DNA of 64,000 nt from Amaranthus tricolor. Taxonomy: Eukaryota; Streptophyta; Magnoliopsida; Caryophyllales; Amaranthaceae. Of the stretch, positions 22,102 to 34,294 are shown in pieces. A program made the position numbers and the translations under genes. Location: assembly GCF_026212465.1 (NCBI RefSeq), contig NC_080050.1, positions 29,608,070 through 29,672,069 of the forward strand. The letters are read 5' to 3'. The notes beneath the pieces are model-generated. The model searched no databases. It was not told the DNA's origin and was given only the letters and a program-made list of their open reading frames with translations. Numbering within the stretch: position 1 is the stretch's first letter; each line of letters opens with the position of its first letter.

Positions 22102-23222
22102 CATATACGTGTATGATCTAATAAAAAAACAATATGACCCCAATCATAACTCATGAATGCATTTATGTGATTCAACACATAGTACTCTTTTATTCCACCC
22201 AATTTGTCCCCTTTTTTTTCAATTCTAATGAACTTTTATTTTAGTATGTCTTTTTAATTTGCTTTATTTCTATTTTTGAATATGACACACTACTTATATT
22301 CTATTCTATCTTATTTTCAAATATCGCACTTATATATCCCATGATACTTAATTTTTTAATCTCTATATAATTTAACAATAGGATTAAATGACTGAACAGA
22401 GTAGTATACATCATCATTATACCCATTGTATCCCGCCCATAGAAAATTTCAGTATAATTAAAACAACATTTCCTTTAAAATATGGACAATAACAAAAAAA
22501 TCAAATACAACTAATCTCATTGGTAATACTACTTTGTTCTTATGAGATTGACAGTTTTAACGATAGTTTCCCTCATAATATGTTATTATCGTTAACAAGC
22601 AATATGTTACTATCAGTAGTAATGTCAAAGGGAGTACAACCAGGGTATCAAAAAATACGCCGAGTTGACTCGAATTTTCAAGCAATTATTCCGAAATCTC
22701 GTGAATCATAACGGTGTACGGGATTTTGACGCATCACCACGCTTAATACCCGTTTTGGCTGTGTTAAAGGAAATTTATAGCTTGTTAAAGACGAGTCCAA
22801 ACAAGTTATGACGAGTTCCGGCGACTCTAAGTGAGTCTTGGGGAGTATTATCATTACTGGTCAAATCTTACTCACAAATCTTAAAAAATTAAAATTTGAA
22901 GACCAAAAACTTGTCGATAGTCTTGAAGTTGAAGACTACCGTTGAAGAAGATGAAACTAAAATAAAAAATGAGTTAAAGAGTATTAGACTATTGAGTAGG
23001 TCTTTGACTGTTAAAATGAAAAGACAATTATTATTATTAAAAAAAGTACAATTTTTTTTGAAACTGAAAAAAAGAAAACTAATTATCATAATTTAAACTA
23101 AAATTAGGATAAAACAAACATCGCGACTCGTTACCCGTTAATTAAATTTTTTGTCCCCATGACACGCAATCGTAACCATATTTCGCAATTTTACACCATG
23201 ATTACAAGTTTACAACTTATGT
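22102..23222. other. Intergenic region before the PPR gene
   Basis: AT-rich with no convincing ORF. The ORFs at 22520-22711 and 22896-23096 are short, low-complexity and without homology features. Repeated GACGAGT/GAGTC-like words near 22660-22850 look like an eroded repeat. Confidence 0.4.
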
Positions 23223-23297
23223 ATGCATAAGGTTGGACAAAAGAGTATACCTGTTCACTTGTTTCCCGCCCTCACCGTTAACCAACGTACGGCTACA

Positions 23298-24710
23298 ATG
23301 GAGAAATTCAGAAGAGTCTCTCCATTTCGACTAGCAGCTCTAATTCGAGCACAAAAAGATCCAAAACTTGCCTTCCAGTTCTTCCTTAATCCCAACTCCA
23401 ATGTAAATCCTTCTTCTAAATCTAATCAAAGACCCTACTCATACTCTCTCCTATCTTACGACCTTATTATCACCAAGCTTGGCAAAGCTAAAATGTTTGA
23501 TGAATTGGAATTGATCTTATCCAAACTCAAGCAGGAAACTCGTTTTAAGCCTACAGAAATTATTTTCTGCAATATAATAACTTATTATTCTCGAGCTCAT
23601 TTACCCGAAAGAGCAATTCACATGTTTGATGAAATCCCATCTTTTCATTGTCAAAGAACAGTTAAATCCGTTAATACTTTGTTAAATGGGCTTTTAATTT
23701 GCCGGGAATTTGATAAAATGTGGAAGATTTTATTGGGTTTTGATTGGTTTGCTTGCCCGGATGTTTGTACTTACAATATAATGATTAATGCTTGTAGGAT
23801 GCAAAATGATATGCAGGGTGCATGGAAGGTGTTCGATGAAATGCGTAAAAAAGGGATTCTTCCTAATGCCATCACGTTTTCGACGTTAATTACAGGGCTT
23901 TGTGCTTGTTTGAAGGTGAAGGATGCACTTGAGTTGAAGAAAGATATGATCAGGGTTTATAACATTAAACCTACTAAGTATGTTTACGCCTCGCTGATCA
24001 AGGGCCTTTGTGAGTGTAATGAGTTAAATTTGTCTTTTAAACTCAAAGATGAGATGTTTGAAAACGATGTTGAGGTCGATTCGAGTATTTATACTACTTT
24101 GATTAGTGGGATTTTTAAGGTTGGGCGAACGGATGAGGTTAATGTTGTATTAGAGGAGATGAAGAGAAATGGGTGTATCCCTGACACGGCAACTTATAAT
24201 GCTCTTATAGCTGGATATTGTGCGGCGAAGCGCCTTGATTTAGCTTTGGAGTTCCTCAATGAACTTGAGGAGAAGGCATTCAAACCTGATGTTATTAGTT
24301 ATAATGTGTTGATTAGAGCATATTTTAATGAGGGAAAGTTAAGAGAAGCCATGGACTTATTTGAAGATATGCCTAGGAGAGGTTGCAAACCCGATGTTTT
24401 GTCTTATCGGATAGCTATGCAGGGTCTTCTTTCTGAGATGAAATTGAAGGAAGTGGTGTTTCTTTTGGATGAAATGATGTTCAAGGGCTATGCCCCTCAT
24501 CTTTTAACAGTAAACAAACTAATGAGCCTACTTCATGAAGAAGGGGATTATGAGTTAATGTTAGAAGTGGTAAATAGCCTTGCCAAAGGAAATTATATTG
24601 ATGATAATTGTTGGAGATTGGCGGTTTCAACCATTTTCGCAAAACATGAGGCCGTAAATTTTCATTCTGTTTTTGATGCACTCACTAATTCCATTAGTGA
24701 AGCTCATTAA
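23298..24710 (+). CDS. P-class pentatricopeptide repeat (PPR) protein, intronless
   Basis: A single exon. The ATG at 23298 (MEKFRRVSPFRLAALIRAQK, giving 470 residues) is preferred over an in-frame ATG at 23223, because the family homologue I recall (Arabidopsis At1g53330-like) begins with the S-P-x-R-L-A-A-L-x-R-x-Q-K-D-P segment. About ten 35-residue repeats run from about residue 50 of this start to about 410, for example VCTYNIMINACRMQNDMQGA, AITFSTLITGLCACLKVKDA and VISYNVLIRAYFNEGKLREA. No E, E+ or DYW domain follows, so it is P-class. The basic, Arg-rich N-terminus without acidic residues suits mitochondrial import. PPR proteins bind organellar RNA in a sequence-specific way through residues 5 and 35 of each repeat, and act in stability, splicing or translation. 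The target cannot be named here. The frame is intact. Confidence 0.88.
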   Translation: MEKFRRVSPFRLAALIRAQKDPKLAFQFFLNPNSNVNPSSKSNQRPYSYSLLSYDLIITKLGKAKMFDELELILSKLKQETRFKPTEIIFCNIITYYSRAHLPERAIHMFDEIPSFHCQRTVKSVNTLLNGLLICREFDKMWKILLGFDWFACPDVCTYNIMINACRMQNDMQGAWKVFDEMRKKGILPNAITFSTLITGLCACLKVKDALELKKDMIRVYNIKPTKYVYASLIKGLCECNELNLSFKLKDEMFENDVEVDSSIYTTLISGIFKVGRTDEVNVVLEEMKRNGCIPDTATYNALIAGYCAAKRLDLALEFLNELEEKAFKPDVISYNVLIRAYFNEGKLREAMDLFEDMPRRGCKPDVLSYRIAMQGLLSEMKLKEVVFLLDEMMFKGYAPHLLTVNKLMSLLHEEGDYELMLEVVNSLAKGNYIDDNCWRLAVSTIFAKHEAVNFHSVFDALTNSISEAH

Positions 24711-27700
24711 CCCTCATTGTGTGATGTTTGGTTGTTTGACTACTATTGTTATTAATGTTAAACTTTGAATATTTAACATATTGTTACACAGCACTTAGAA
24801 TTATAATGAGCAAGGAACTGGATATGGCAATTCCATGATTTAGAAGAGCTATCTCTTCTGATAGTGAATTCTTTGATGAGCCAGTGTTTACATCAAATTG
24901 AATTAAACATTCAAGGGTGTCTTTCTTACTTTTTTCATTGCAAGTTGCAAACTTGTAAACGCAAAAGTAGACCGAAGTTTTATTGGCTAAAAAAGTTTAG
25001 GCATATGGTTCTCATGGAATAAATGACGCATTATGAAAAATGCACTATCGCCCTATCTTATTTATGACTTATGAGGTATCTCTATCTGACTTTTTACTTG
25101 ATCAAAAGTCCAAAATGTTGCTGATTTATGTACTTTCTTGATGTTTGTACTTTTGGATTGTCGACTTTGGTTCAGGGTCCAGGGATGAACTGGCTTGATG
25201 AAGTTCAAACCATTGAGATGCATGAGAGACTGCAACATCCCAGTTTTGCAGAAAAACCATAGCTGATCAAAGGTTGTATTTTTTTTCTCTTTCATTTGAT
25301 ATATTAATGTATTACAGTTTCATTAACCCCTCCTAAGCTTTCCGTGATTCCCTTTTCATTATCCTCTTAAAGTTTACACAAACACTGCTTTGGAACTTTG
25401 CATTCCCAAATTTATGATGTCAATTATTGAAATGAACCCAATGTTTGTATCTTGGACCTTCCATCTAGATTTTAGAGGGATAAAGGGTTTTATGAAGCTT
25501 GAATTGAGCTTGAAGTGGAATATATGATTAGTAATTGAATGAAGCCTTTTTTTAAAGTAACTTGGTGAAACTACTTCTATGACGAGTGATTTATCTACTA
25601 TGTTACTTGTACTTTACTAGGATTAAGGTTGTGCTTATTTTCTGTTGTTTTAGGAATACTCTGATTTCTGAATTATGACAGTGATCTTTGTTTGAATAGG
25701 ATTGATTAAACTTAGCTGCTTGATGTTAGGTGATGTGGGTGTGTTCTGGGAAAATACAATCGCTTGCAAGTTTATCCGTAGTCTGTGTAAGTGTTTTTAA
25801 CCCTCCAAACTGAGACTATGTTATCCAAATGTAAAACTTATACTATGTTTTCCATTTCGCCGAAAAATGCATCTGCATGGAGGTGATTCAATACGAAGCT
25901 AAAATCTACTCACCATTGATGACGAAAGAAGATGTGAAGCATGAAAAAAAAAATAAAAAGATCAAGGCTCTTGATACATGATAAATTTGTTATTGGACTT
26001 GTACACAACAAAACTCACATAAGAGGAGCGTTGACTGCACATAAACCATATAGAGGGTTTATGAGAATTGATTAAGGATGTAAAATGATTGTTAATTAAT
26101 TGAATAGAAATCACATCCTATTTATAAATACTAAATTATTCTAGAAGATTCACGAGAATAATAATATAACAGATACAACAAATTATTGAAGCGGACAATA
26201 ATAAAGATTACATGACATAATATCTATGAAAAATTATTAGATAATATCCTAATATTCACAAGACAATCAATACATCAACCACGACTTATCTTGATTGATT
26301 TGTTGTTCTTATTCATCTCTATTATAATTATGTCAAATTTTGTTGCTATTAGCTCTTTTTTTGTTCATTTAGCACAAATCCTTTCATGTTATTCAGATGT
26401 TGCTGGTATGATGTTATGAGTGCGATTGGGCTCTGTTTAAGAGAGGAAGAACTTTCAACTCAATCAATGGAGATGAATTCTAGGACTGCCTTTAAAGTTA
26501 GGAATAAAGAAAGCTTCCAAGTTTTAAGACACTCAATTGGGATAAATCATTTAGATTTCTCAAATTTTGCATCATATGATGGTTCTATTTGAACATGTGC
26601 ACTTGGTGCTATGGACATCTCCTGAGGTATACTGGTGAAATTGGAGCTGTTACCAGCCATGAACTGTCTCATATAGTAATTTACCGCAATTCTTCAGTAT
26701 CAGGAAGTTCATCTACCGACTACAGCAGACATTATGAGTTAATGACAGATGCTCGTAAGTGTTGTTTCTCAAAAATTAAAGTGATCAAACTCGTGCCACT
26801 TCTATGGATTCTATTGTTGGCAGCTCACTGAAAGTGGATCAGGCAGTCATTTTTGCACTAGATTGCATCGACAGACGACAATCTGTTACTCATCAGAAAG
26901 GTGTATTTTTGAGTTTCTGCTACTCGTGGTGAATCCTAACGATGTGTTGTTGTGTTACGATTTACCTAGTTGCTGCTAAACCGAGACCAGAGAAACCAGG
27001 AATGTGGAACATACCATTGTTTACCGTTCTAGGAAGTTCGTTCCAGTATGTGGGTACGAAACGTGTAGCTAAGGGGGTGAACACTGTTTCAGAAGAACAG
27101 AGGCAGAAATGTAGATTCAGTTAAAGGGGTATCAACCATGATTATGAAACTGAATGTTTGATAATTACTAATTGTAAGTAATGCTAAAATGTAAGATTCT
27201 AACATGATCCTTTGATATGTTTCTGTTATAGAACTATCTTGACAGTCCTTACTCCTTACGTGTGCCTTGCTGTAATTAGTAAGTTAGCTTGTCAAAAAAT
27301 TAAATAACCCACATTTGTCCCTCCATTTGATGGGAACCAAAAATTAATAGTTTATTAGTTTCGAATTATAATGGGTAATGGTATATCAAATCATATTTTT
27401 TTTTTATTTATGTGAAGTTGTAGATGTGTTGGCCATAAGGGATCTATTTAAAATAACTTTTTTTGTTATCATTAACAACAGGTAATATTGCATGTACATT
27501 TGATCTTCCCAATCCTACCATAGGTGGTAGCATTTTAATAACATTAGGGTAACCAAACGTTATAACTCTTGAAGTCTTGATAAACAATGATGGATTTATT
27601 TTCAATAATTATATCCAATAGGCGTGTTTATTTAAAATAAACAATAAAAGAGTTTATTTTCAGCAATTATACCCAATAGACGTGTTTATTACTTTCCCTA

Positions 27701-27999
27701 TAATCATAACAACTTTTGACTAACTATAAATAATACCAACTTAAGGGTGTTTCCCTAGAATATACGTAATATGTTAGAAATCAAATTATAGGAGATTATC
27801 TAACACAAAAAGTTGGTAAATCTGCTATTAAACTAAAGGTGGTATTATTCAAAAAAAAATAAACTCTAAATTGATATTATTCATGATTAATCAAACGTTG
27901 ATATTATTGTTGAAAAATAAAATAAAAAAATTATATTATTCATGATTGTTTTTTAAAAAAATAAACTTAAGTTATATATTCACTATCACATCAAAAAAA
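24711..27999. other. Downstream of the PPR gene: no recognisable gene
   Basis: Several ORFs of 60-80 codons occur (for example 26386-26592, 26589-26831 and 26942-27124), with near-normal base composition but no motif or homology I recognise. Part may be a spliced 3' untranslated region of the PPR gene or an eroded gene. The rest (27300-28000) is AT-rich and empty. Confidence 0.4.
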
Positions 28000-28356
28000 T
28001 CTTTAAAATTTGGGAAATGGCACGCTTAAATTTTTGCACTTTATCAATAGTACCTTTAAGTGTTTTCGATTATCAATGATACCCTCGTATTATTGAGCGT
28101 CTTACAATCGTAACCTTTTCTAATTTTGTCCGTGAAAATCTTATAATTTTCTTTTATTTTTTAATGTTTTAAATTGAAAAATAAAAGAAAAAGAAAAAAG
28201 TTAACAGTTGAGGACGATTTTGGACGGAAAAAATTAGAAAAGAATACAGTTGTAAAACACACAATAACATGAGGGTACCATTAATAATTAAAAAACTTAG
28301 AGGTACTATTAATAAAGTGTAAAAACTTAGGGTATCATTGATAATTCCCTAAAGAT
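28000..28356. mobile_element. MITE of about 350 bp with about 130-bp inverted arms
   Basis: The left arm (TTTTTGCACTTTATCAATAGTACC...) and the right arm (GGTACTATTAATAAAGTGTAAAAA) are complementary, as are TCAATGATACCCTCGTATTATTG and CAATAACATGAGGGTACCATTAA. The arms meet near 28170. No ORF is present; TSD and superfamily are not resolved. Confidence 0.7.
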
Positions 28357-28379
28357 TTTTGATACGGCGTTAAAATTAG

Positions 28380-28500
28380 GGCAAACCAAGGAGGATTTTA
28401 AAGCCCTAGTTCCCTACTTATATATACATGACTCGGTGTATCAGCCGTATATGCTACCTTCATTTGTGGTGTTGAGTAATCCATGCTAATGCTCTGGTAA
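28380..28500 (+). promoter_or_regulatory. Orphan promoter-like segment (AAAGCCCTAG, TATA, short leader)
   Basis: TTTAAAGCCCTAG followed by CTTATATATACA resembles the telo-box plus TATA layout of plant housekeeping promoters, and a GT donor-like gtaatc follows at about 28497 ahead of a T-rich stretch that looks like a leader intron. No coding exon I can recognise follows before 29.2 kb. It may belong to a non-coding RNA or a decayed gene. Confidence 0.25.
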
Positions 28501-29249
28501 TCCTTTTGTTTTTCTTTCTCTGATCATGGTTTACTCTTTTCTGTTAATGTATTGTTTTTTTGCGATTTCGTCTTTTATAGCTTAGTTTCTTCCATTACAA
28601 TCTGATTCAATCATTAAAATTTCTTCTCATGTTCTGTATTTCGAAATCACATTTCAAAAGTATGATGAATCTCATAACTCATACAAACGCAGCATTCTAC
28701 TTGTTTGGATTGCGATGAGCGTGGTAATTTCCACACGAGATTTCTGACTTCTCTTTAATTTCACTTTTTTCAAATTTTGCGATCAAGTTTTCGGTCTATA
28801 GAAAGAGAAATAGCACAATCATTAATCTTGGAGATGTATATTTTGTAGATGTTTCCTAAAGATTTCGCATGTGAGAGATGTACTGTATCCTTTCCAACTC
28901 GGAATATCTTTTAATTATAGTGCAAATATCATCTGGAGATGTGCTCTCGTGTTGCAGGATCACATTCCTTTGTTTTTGCGTAATTTTTCCAAAATTAATG
29001 TTTTTTTAATAAAATTTCTATATACTGCAATCGAAATATCGAATCTTGTTCATCAGTGGCTTTGAATTCGTCACAGTAAACAAGTTTATGATAGCAATTG
29101 TATCAGGAATTTTTTATAAAATCGCAAAGTATGCGAGTCTGTGACTTATTCAATTCCAATTTATTATCAATAGATGCCCTAGATGCCCTCACTTTGAATC
29201 GAATTTAGCAGGGAAAGGTCAAGTATTTCGAATGAGATAGAGATTAGGT

Positions 29250-29400
29250 TAGAACATGTTTTCTAGACCTTTTGTCAGCAAACATGCAATGTTTTTTTTT
29301 TTTCCGACTTTACATAATCTAGTGATATCACTCCATTAGAAAGAAGGTCTTGACTGCGTTGTGCCTTAGACCAAATATGTCTTTTCATTATGGGCATGGC
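29250..29400 (-). pseudogene. Copia RNase H C-terminal relic (first lineage)
   Basis: The minus-strand frame reads RHIWSKAQRSQDLLSNGVIS, LDYVKSEK, then after a poly-A slip NIACLLTKGLEN. This matches the end of one Copia lineage (R-H..L-L-S-x-G-V-I-S-x-D-Y-V-K-S..N-I-A-D-P-L-T-K-G-L). It is broken by the homopolymer at 29291-29304. Confidence 0.6.
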
Positions 29401-29439
29401 AATGGGGTTGGCTTCCCCTTCTACCTCACACTAGTCATG

Positions 29440-30140
29440 ACTCGTGTTTAAAGTTTGGTTATGCACGCGATACTGAAGATCCTTTATGTATAAGGATTTG
29501 AGTATGAAAATTATAATGCTCCAAGATAAAGAAATTGTTGGGTGCCAAGAGCCTTTGTAAAAATGTGACACATTGATCTCTTGTTGGAACATATGAAGCA
29601 CAAATAAGACCATCTTGAATTTTGAACATAGTGACATTAGGAACAAAAAAACAATCTAACATGTGAGAAATCAGTCATTGAGTAATTCTCTTAAACTCAG
29701 CTTTTTGTGAAGAATAATTTAGCTCGTGAGAGATCAATGAGTTAAGGGACAATTGGCCCAATTTGAGTCACATCATCGAAAATATGCCTTGTCCTAGAAT
29801 ATGTTTGAGACAATGAACAACTCTAAGAGCTACCCCCTAATGTTTTATGCTAGGTAAATGCATAAATAAATTGTGATAAAATGTGAACTGCATACGAGGC
29901 TCGAGTTAGATTGTGATTTTGCTCTATGGGTGTGGTAGTTTGATGCGCATCAAAAATGCCATTTTCATTTGAAATATCAAGAATGTATATACATTGAAAT
30001 AAAAATATATCGTCAGGTCTTTGAGAAACTTCAAACACAGAAAAATATTTGAATACACCTAAGTTTTTTTATATGAAACAATTGCTCAAATAAGTTTTAA
30101 ATGTTGCAATTATAGCTTCAAATAATGAGATCATTCAAAG
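29440..30140 (-). pseudogene. Copia reverse transcriptase/RNase H relic (second lineage), 3' half
   Basis: The minus strand reads NDLII near 30130, then EQLFHIKKL, then SQRPDDIFLFQCIYILDISN and TPIEQNHNLTRASYAVHILS (29850-30015), and further down DGLICASYVPTRDQC (about 29560-29620). These are the D-D-L-I-I-T, connection and C-terminal V-P-T-x-D-Q segments of Copia pol, with frameshifts and gaps. It is the continuation of the reverse transcriptase piece at 31560-31850, separated by an LTR-like insertion. Confidence 0.65.
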
Positions 30141-31545
30141 TAATTGAAGTTCCTTTACATAAGTTGATGTGCAAATTTTAATTAACCGCAAGCGCACGGT
30201 GTACGTGTTGCTATATGGGTCGAACTCAGGGAAGCGAGTTAATAGATTTGTTCAGTTTATCATCACAAGATACAAACACACAAAATAGTTAGGTTGAAGA
30301 TCTAATACTACTATGAGCATTAATGTAAAATGATGCAACTAAAGCTAATGAATAAAGCAGAGACAGTAATTGGTATGAAGATAATGATAGTAAAACAAAT
30401 TTAGGATGTTGGAAATCGCCTAATTCTGACATGGAAGTCAATTACTCTCATAATTGTATGAAATTGAGTCTTTGGCATAATTAAACGTGATCTAATTAAT
30501 CTCAAGCTTCCGCACTATTGATCAATATCGATTTAATACCTTACTAGTATTAGTTCTCAAACTTTCGTTTTATTGGTTAAACTAATAGAATATTTAAATA
30601 TACCTCAATCCTAAATTAATCCTAATCTCAAACTTCTGTTTTATTGAAAAGGTTTGTAAAGATATTTAAACTAAGGTTCATTAATCATAGGTTTAATCAT
30701 AGATCCAAATTAAACACAATAAATCAATCAAATATTATTCCATGCTTTAAATTAGGGAAATCTCTTAATCCTAGAAGAAAAATCTACTCACTAGTATAGT
30801 TATGAACATGAAATTAACAATGAATGAAAACCTAATTAAGATGCTAAGCATGATGATAATGAACAATTATAGATAAAAAGATGAATAATTAAAGAACAAA
30901 ATAAGAATACTTTCTAATGGACACATGCATAAAGTGTAAATTGCAATATTGAAAACACAACAATGGAGTTTTACATGTAAAGAAACTCTAAAAACAAAGA
31001 AGGAATTCTGAAATTAAAGCTAAAGGAGATAACAATAATAATAAAAATAACTTCCTCACTATTTATACTAAAAACCTAAAACAATTCTCAGCCAAGCGAC
31101 GACTGGTGACATATGAGGGGCGAGTCGTCGCTTTCTCACTGCCTAGAACTAATGATTTTAGGAGGTTGGCAACGAATCGTGACAAATATGCAGCAACTCG
31201 TCGCTTTCTCTCTGATCTGTATTCAGCACTTCAGTGTATATGCAACGAGTCGTGGCTTCTGGGGCCGACTCGTCGCTTTGCCTCTGGACACCATTTTGCT
31301 CAGCGACGGGTCGTGGCTCTTGATATAGCTTAGTTATGACTCGTTCCTTTCCCTTGGGGGCCTCTTTAGCTTGATCTCTTCACTTCTTTAGGGGTCTTAG
31401 GTCATATCTCCAAGCCTTCACCCTTTTATTACTTTTGAAATCTAATAAAACTCCAATTTTCGCCTTAAATTACATAAAAATACAATATTAATCACATGAG
31501 GCAAAAACATGAAAACCAATTATCAAAACCAACTAAAAACTTATT
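30141..31545. mobile_element. LTR-like insertion splitting the Copia pol relic
   Basis: About 1.4 kb lies exactly between two collinear halves of the same Copia reverse transcriptase. On the minus strand it starts near TGTGATAGTTTAATAAG and reaches GCGCTTGCGGTTAATTAAAA, GCACATCA at the other side. On the plus strand AACCGCAAGCGCACGGTGTACG resembles the edge of plant LTR elements. A cluster of GACTCGTCGC/GCGACGA words sits at 31095-31320. No pol is inside, so a solo LTR is the best reading. No TSD could be confirmed. Confidence 0.5.
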
Positions 31546-31559
31546 AAACTATCACAAAA

Positions 31560-31850
31560 GGAGTATAAAATTGGTATGATAAATTTATCATAAGTAGATA
31601 AAGAACAATCAGAATCATATTGAACGAACCAATATTTCAATAGAGAAGAAGCAAGTTTGACAAATCTACATCGTGGAGTTTGACACAAACCATATAATGA
31701 CTTATGTAATTGGCACGCCATTCCTAGCTTACAAACATAAAAGGCCGGAGGAAAATTTATGTATACTTCTTCATAAATATTATCATATAAAAATGCATTT
31801 TGAATATCAGATAGATTTATCCTGCGTTAACTAATGTTTTAGATACAAAA
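31560..31850 (-). pseudogene. Copia reverse transcriptase relic, 5' half
   Basis: The minus strand reads DIQNAFLYDNIYEEVYINFP, VCKLG, then CQLHKSLYGL and FVKLASSLLKYWFVQYDSDC. These are the canonical V-N-N-A-F-L-x-G-D-L-x-E-E-V-Y and C-K-L-H-K-S-L-Y-G-L-K-Q-A segments. It ends around KFIIPIL, where the insertion begins. A duplication or slip around VCKLG/MACQLHK breaks the frame. Confidence 0.7.
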
Positions 31851-33343
31851 TAAATTTGATGAATATATGACTTTTTTGAGAAGAACGAAACAATCTTCTG
31901 TGTTACTTGTGATTTGATTTTTGATAAGTATGAAATGTTGCAATTTGTTAGGGTTTTGAATTTAGGTATACCTGCAACTATCATTGAAAAGATTTTTTAG
32001 TGTTTACGTTTCTTTTTGTAATGTAAATTTTGATGAAGAATACTAAATTCACCTTACCAATATCAATACCAACTTAGTAATACAAATTTGGTACTTAGTA
32101 ATGTAAAACTTGCGTGACTTGCTTGTCTAACATTACAAGTTTGTAGGACATTTCTAGTGTAATAATACAAGGCAAAATGAATTGTATTAGTAATGAGGAA
32201 AGAAGAGCACTAGAGGAGAAAGTAGTGAAAATCAACTTTATTCTCCATAGTGATGCTTACTCTTTTATGAATAAATTTTTGGGCATATTTTTCAATTTTA
32301 TTCTAATTAATTCTCACCTAATGGAACAAGTAAAAATAAGGTGACATGAATTATCTTGTTCACATTTGTTCATGTACTTACCCTCTCATTTTGAGATTGC
32401 TATTAATAGTGACATATTTTGAAGAAAAGTATTACTCTCAGTAGTAATCTTAAAAGAACAGAGGAGTCATTATGTTTGTTTTTGCTATGTTCATTGTTTT
32501 GTTGGTATTGATTTCAAAGTTGTTAGGGTTTTAAGTGGTTGTTATAAGGCTCGCTTCTATTGATTTTTGTCATGGGCTACGATAGGAGAGTAAAGATAAA
32601 TTAAATATCGTTTCTCATTATTTTTTTGTAACACCTGAATTCCCTCCTATCCTTAATGGTTTTGGTTTTGTTAACGGGTCGGAAATTCAAGGGACCAAAA
32701 CCGTAAAGGACAGGAGGGAATTCGGGTGTTACATTTTTCTATTAAATATATTTTATATCTACATTAACCATCATTATTGCTTCATCAAATTTAAGTGTTG
32801 ATTAGAAGAGGGCTTGCAAAGCACGTTGTTTTTGTTTAGCTTATGGTACTCTTAACATATTAACCCAAAAGCTTTTCTAACACTTAGGTGAAATTGTGAG
32901 AAGAGTTTTCAAAAGGAGTCTTCAATGCTATAGATAGGTTAACAAAGGATATAAAATCATATAATTATTCCTATAGATACATATGTTAATAATGTACCTT
33001 ATTTCTGCTAAGAAATTTAAGTTTGAATTTATTTGGAAGGGAAAGGTTCGACTGATGGTGTTTAGCTTTAAGGACCCGAATGAGACAATTAGGTTCAAGT
33101 ATAGACCTGCAAGACGAGCACACGAAGTTACCTGTCTGGGAGTTGCTTTAAAAAAATCCATTCGATGCTCAAGTCCGTAACCAAAAGATGAAACGATTAA
33201 TAAATGAAAGAATTGTTGGAAAATGAATCATAAGAACTTACCTCATTTGGTCATTAATAAGGGTATCCATAGGGCATAAATAAATTGAGTTGGATTGTTG
33301 AAGGGCTTTTTTGATAATTCAACTTGAGATGTGGACCTGGAGA
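31851..33343. other. Non-coding region between Copia relics and MULE-2
   Basis: Apart from the 107-bp palindrome at 32627-32733, nothing is recognisable. The ORF at 32983-33180 and its antisense partner have no family features. Confidence 0.4.
32627..32733. mobile_element. 107-bp TG...CA palindrome with LTR-like ends
   Basis: TGTAACACCTGAATTCCCTCC on the left is complementary to GGAGGGAATTCGGGTGTTACA on the right, with arms about 45-50 bp long and a short loop around GTTAACGGGTCGGAAATTC. TTTTT flanks both sides (32622-32626 and 32734-32738). Its termini and internal GGGTCGGAAATTCA match the last 74 bp of the solo LTR (11943-12016), so it is either a tiny LTR-derived foldback element or a MITE family sharing those ends. 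Confidence 0.65.
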
Positions 33344-33353
33344 GACCTTGTGC
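33344..33353. repeat. 10-bp target-site duplication, left side of MULE-2
   Basis: GACCTTGTGC, identical to 40139-40148. Confidence 0.9.
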
Positions 33354-33570
33354 GAAAATATGAAATGGTTAAAGAGAATTTATCAACAAAATGAAAAATA
33401 ATATAAGTTTCAACTTTATTTCAAAATTAAGCGTGAAAATCTCAAACCTGTGATTTGAGGTTATTCGCAGTTAGTAACTGCGAATAGGTAAAAAAAAAAA
33501 CAAAATAGTTACTGCGAACAACACTTTGACTTTTTTTGACTTGTTCGCAGTTAGTAACTGCGAACAGTAT
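33354..33570 (+). repeat. Left terminal inverted repeat of MULE-2
   Basis: Matches the complement of about 39925-40138. It contains perfect palindromes at 33463-33485 (11-nt arms) and 33542-33566 (12-nt arms TGTTCGCAGTTA/TAACTGCGAACA around G), plus a half palindrome near 33506-33522. Confidence 0.88.
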
Positions 33571-33778
33571 GCTCCACAAATACGCATATCAGTTTCCTTC
33601 GTTCCCGTTTTACCCAATTCTCAGAACCTTATCTTATTACTCGACTTTCTCCCTACAAAACCAATATTAGACTAGATTCAATCCATCAATTCTTGCATTC
33701 ATCTTTTAATTTGGCACTCCAAAATTAGTCTGGGATACTCTAGCTTGAACAAAGGTAAACTTTTATGCGTTTTTTTTT

Positions 33779-33889
<111 letters not shown>

Positions 33890-34294
33890 TTTTTTAGGGT
33901 TTTGATGAAGTTTGGTTATTTTCTCAAATGTAGGTTACTAGCTCTTAAATCAACACTTTTCTTAATCATCCATAACTATTCAAGGTAATGTTTAATTGTT
34001 TTCATAGCTTTATGTTGTTTTTGAAGTATTGTTGTTGATGAGCATATTGAATTAGTTGAATTTGATGTACATTATATATTATTAGAAATGTTGATATTGG
34101 TATTAGAAATATCATTTATGAACTTATTAATTGATTTATTATTTGAATTTTATGTGCATTATATATGTATGAACTTAGTACATTATGGACTTTATTAATT
34201 TGTAGACCAAAAAGATTATAATCTAATGAATATAATGTAATTGTATGGGCATGAAGTTGATGATGATATTGATTTTGTTTGTATTCATGTAGAA

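Noticed and set aside
26386..27124. Three consecutive plus-strand ORFs suggesting a spliced gene
   Set aside because: No shared domain, no good splice signals linking them, and no homology feature; kept only as a gap note.
32983..33180. 65-codon ORF with antisense partner upstream of MULE-2
   Set aside because: No motif, no splice context, and low confidence of coding; possibly an old repeat fragment.
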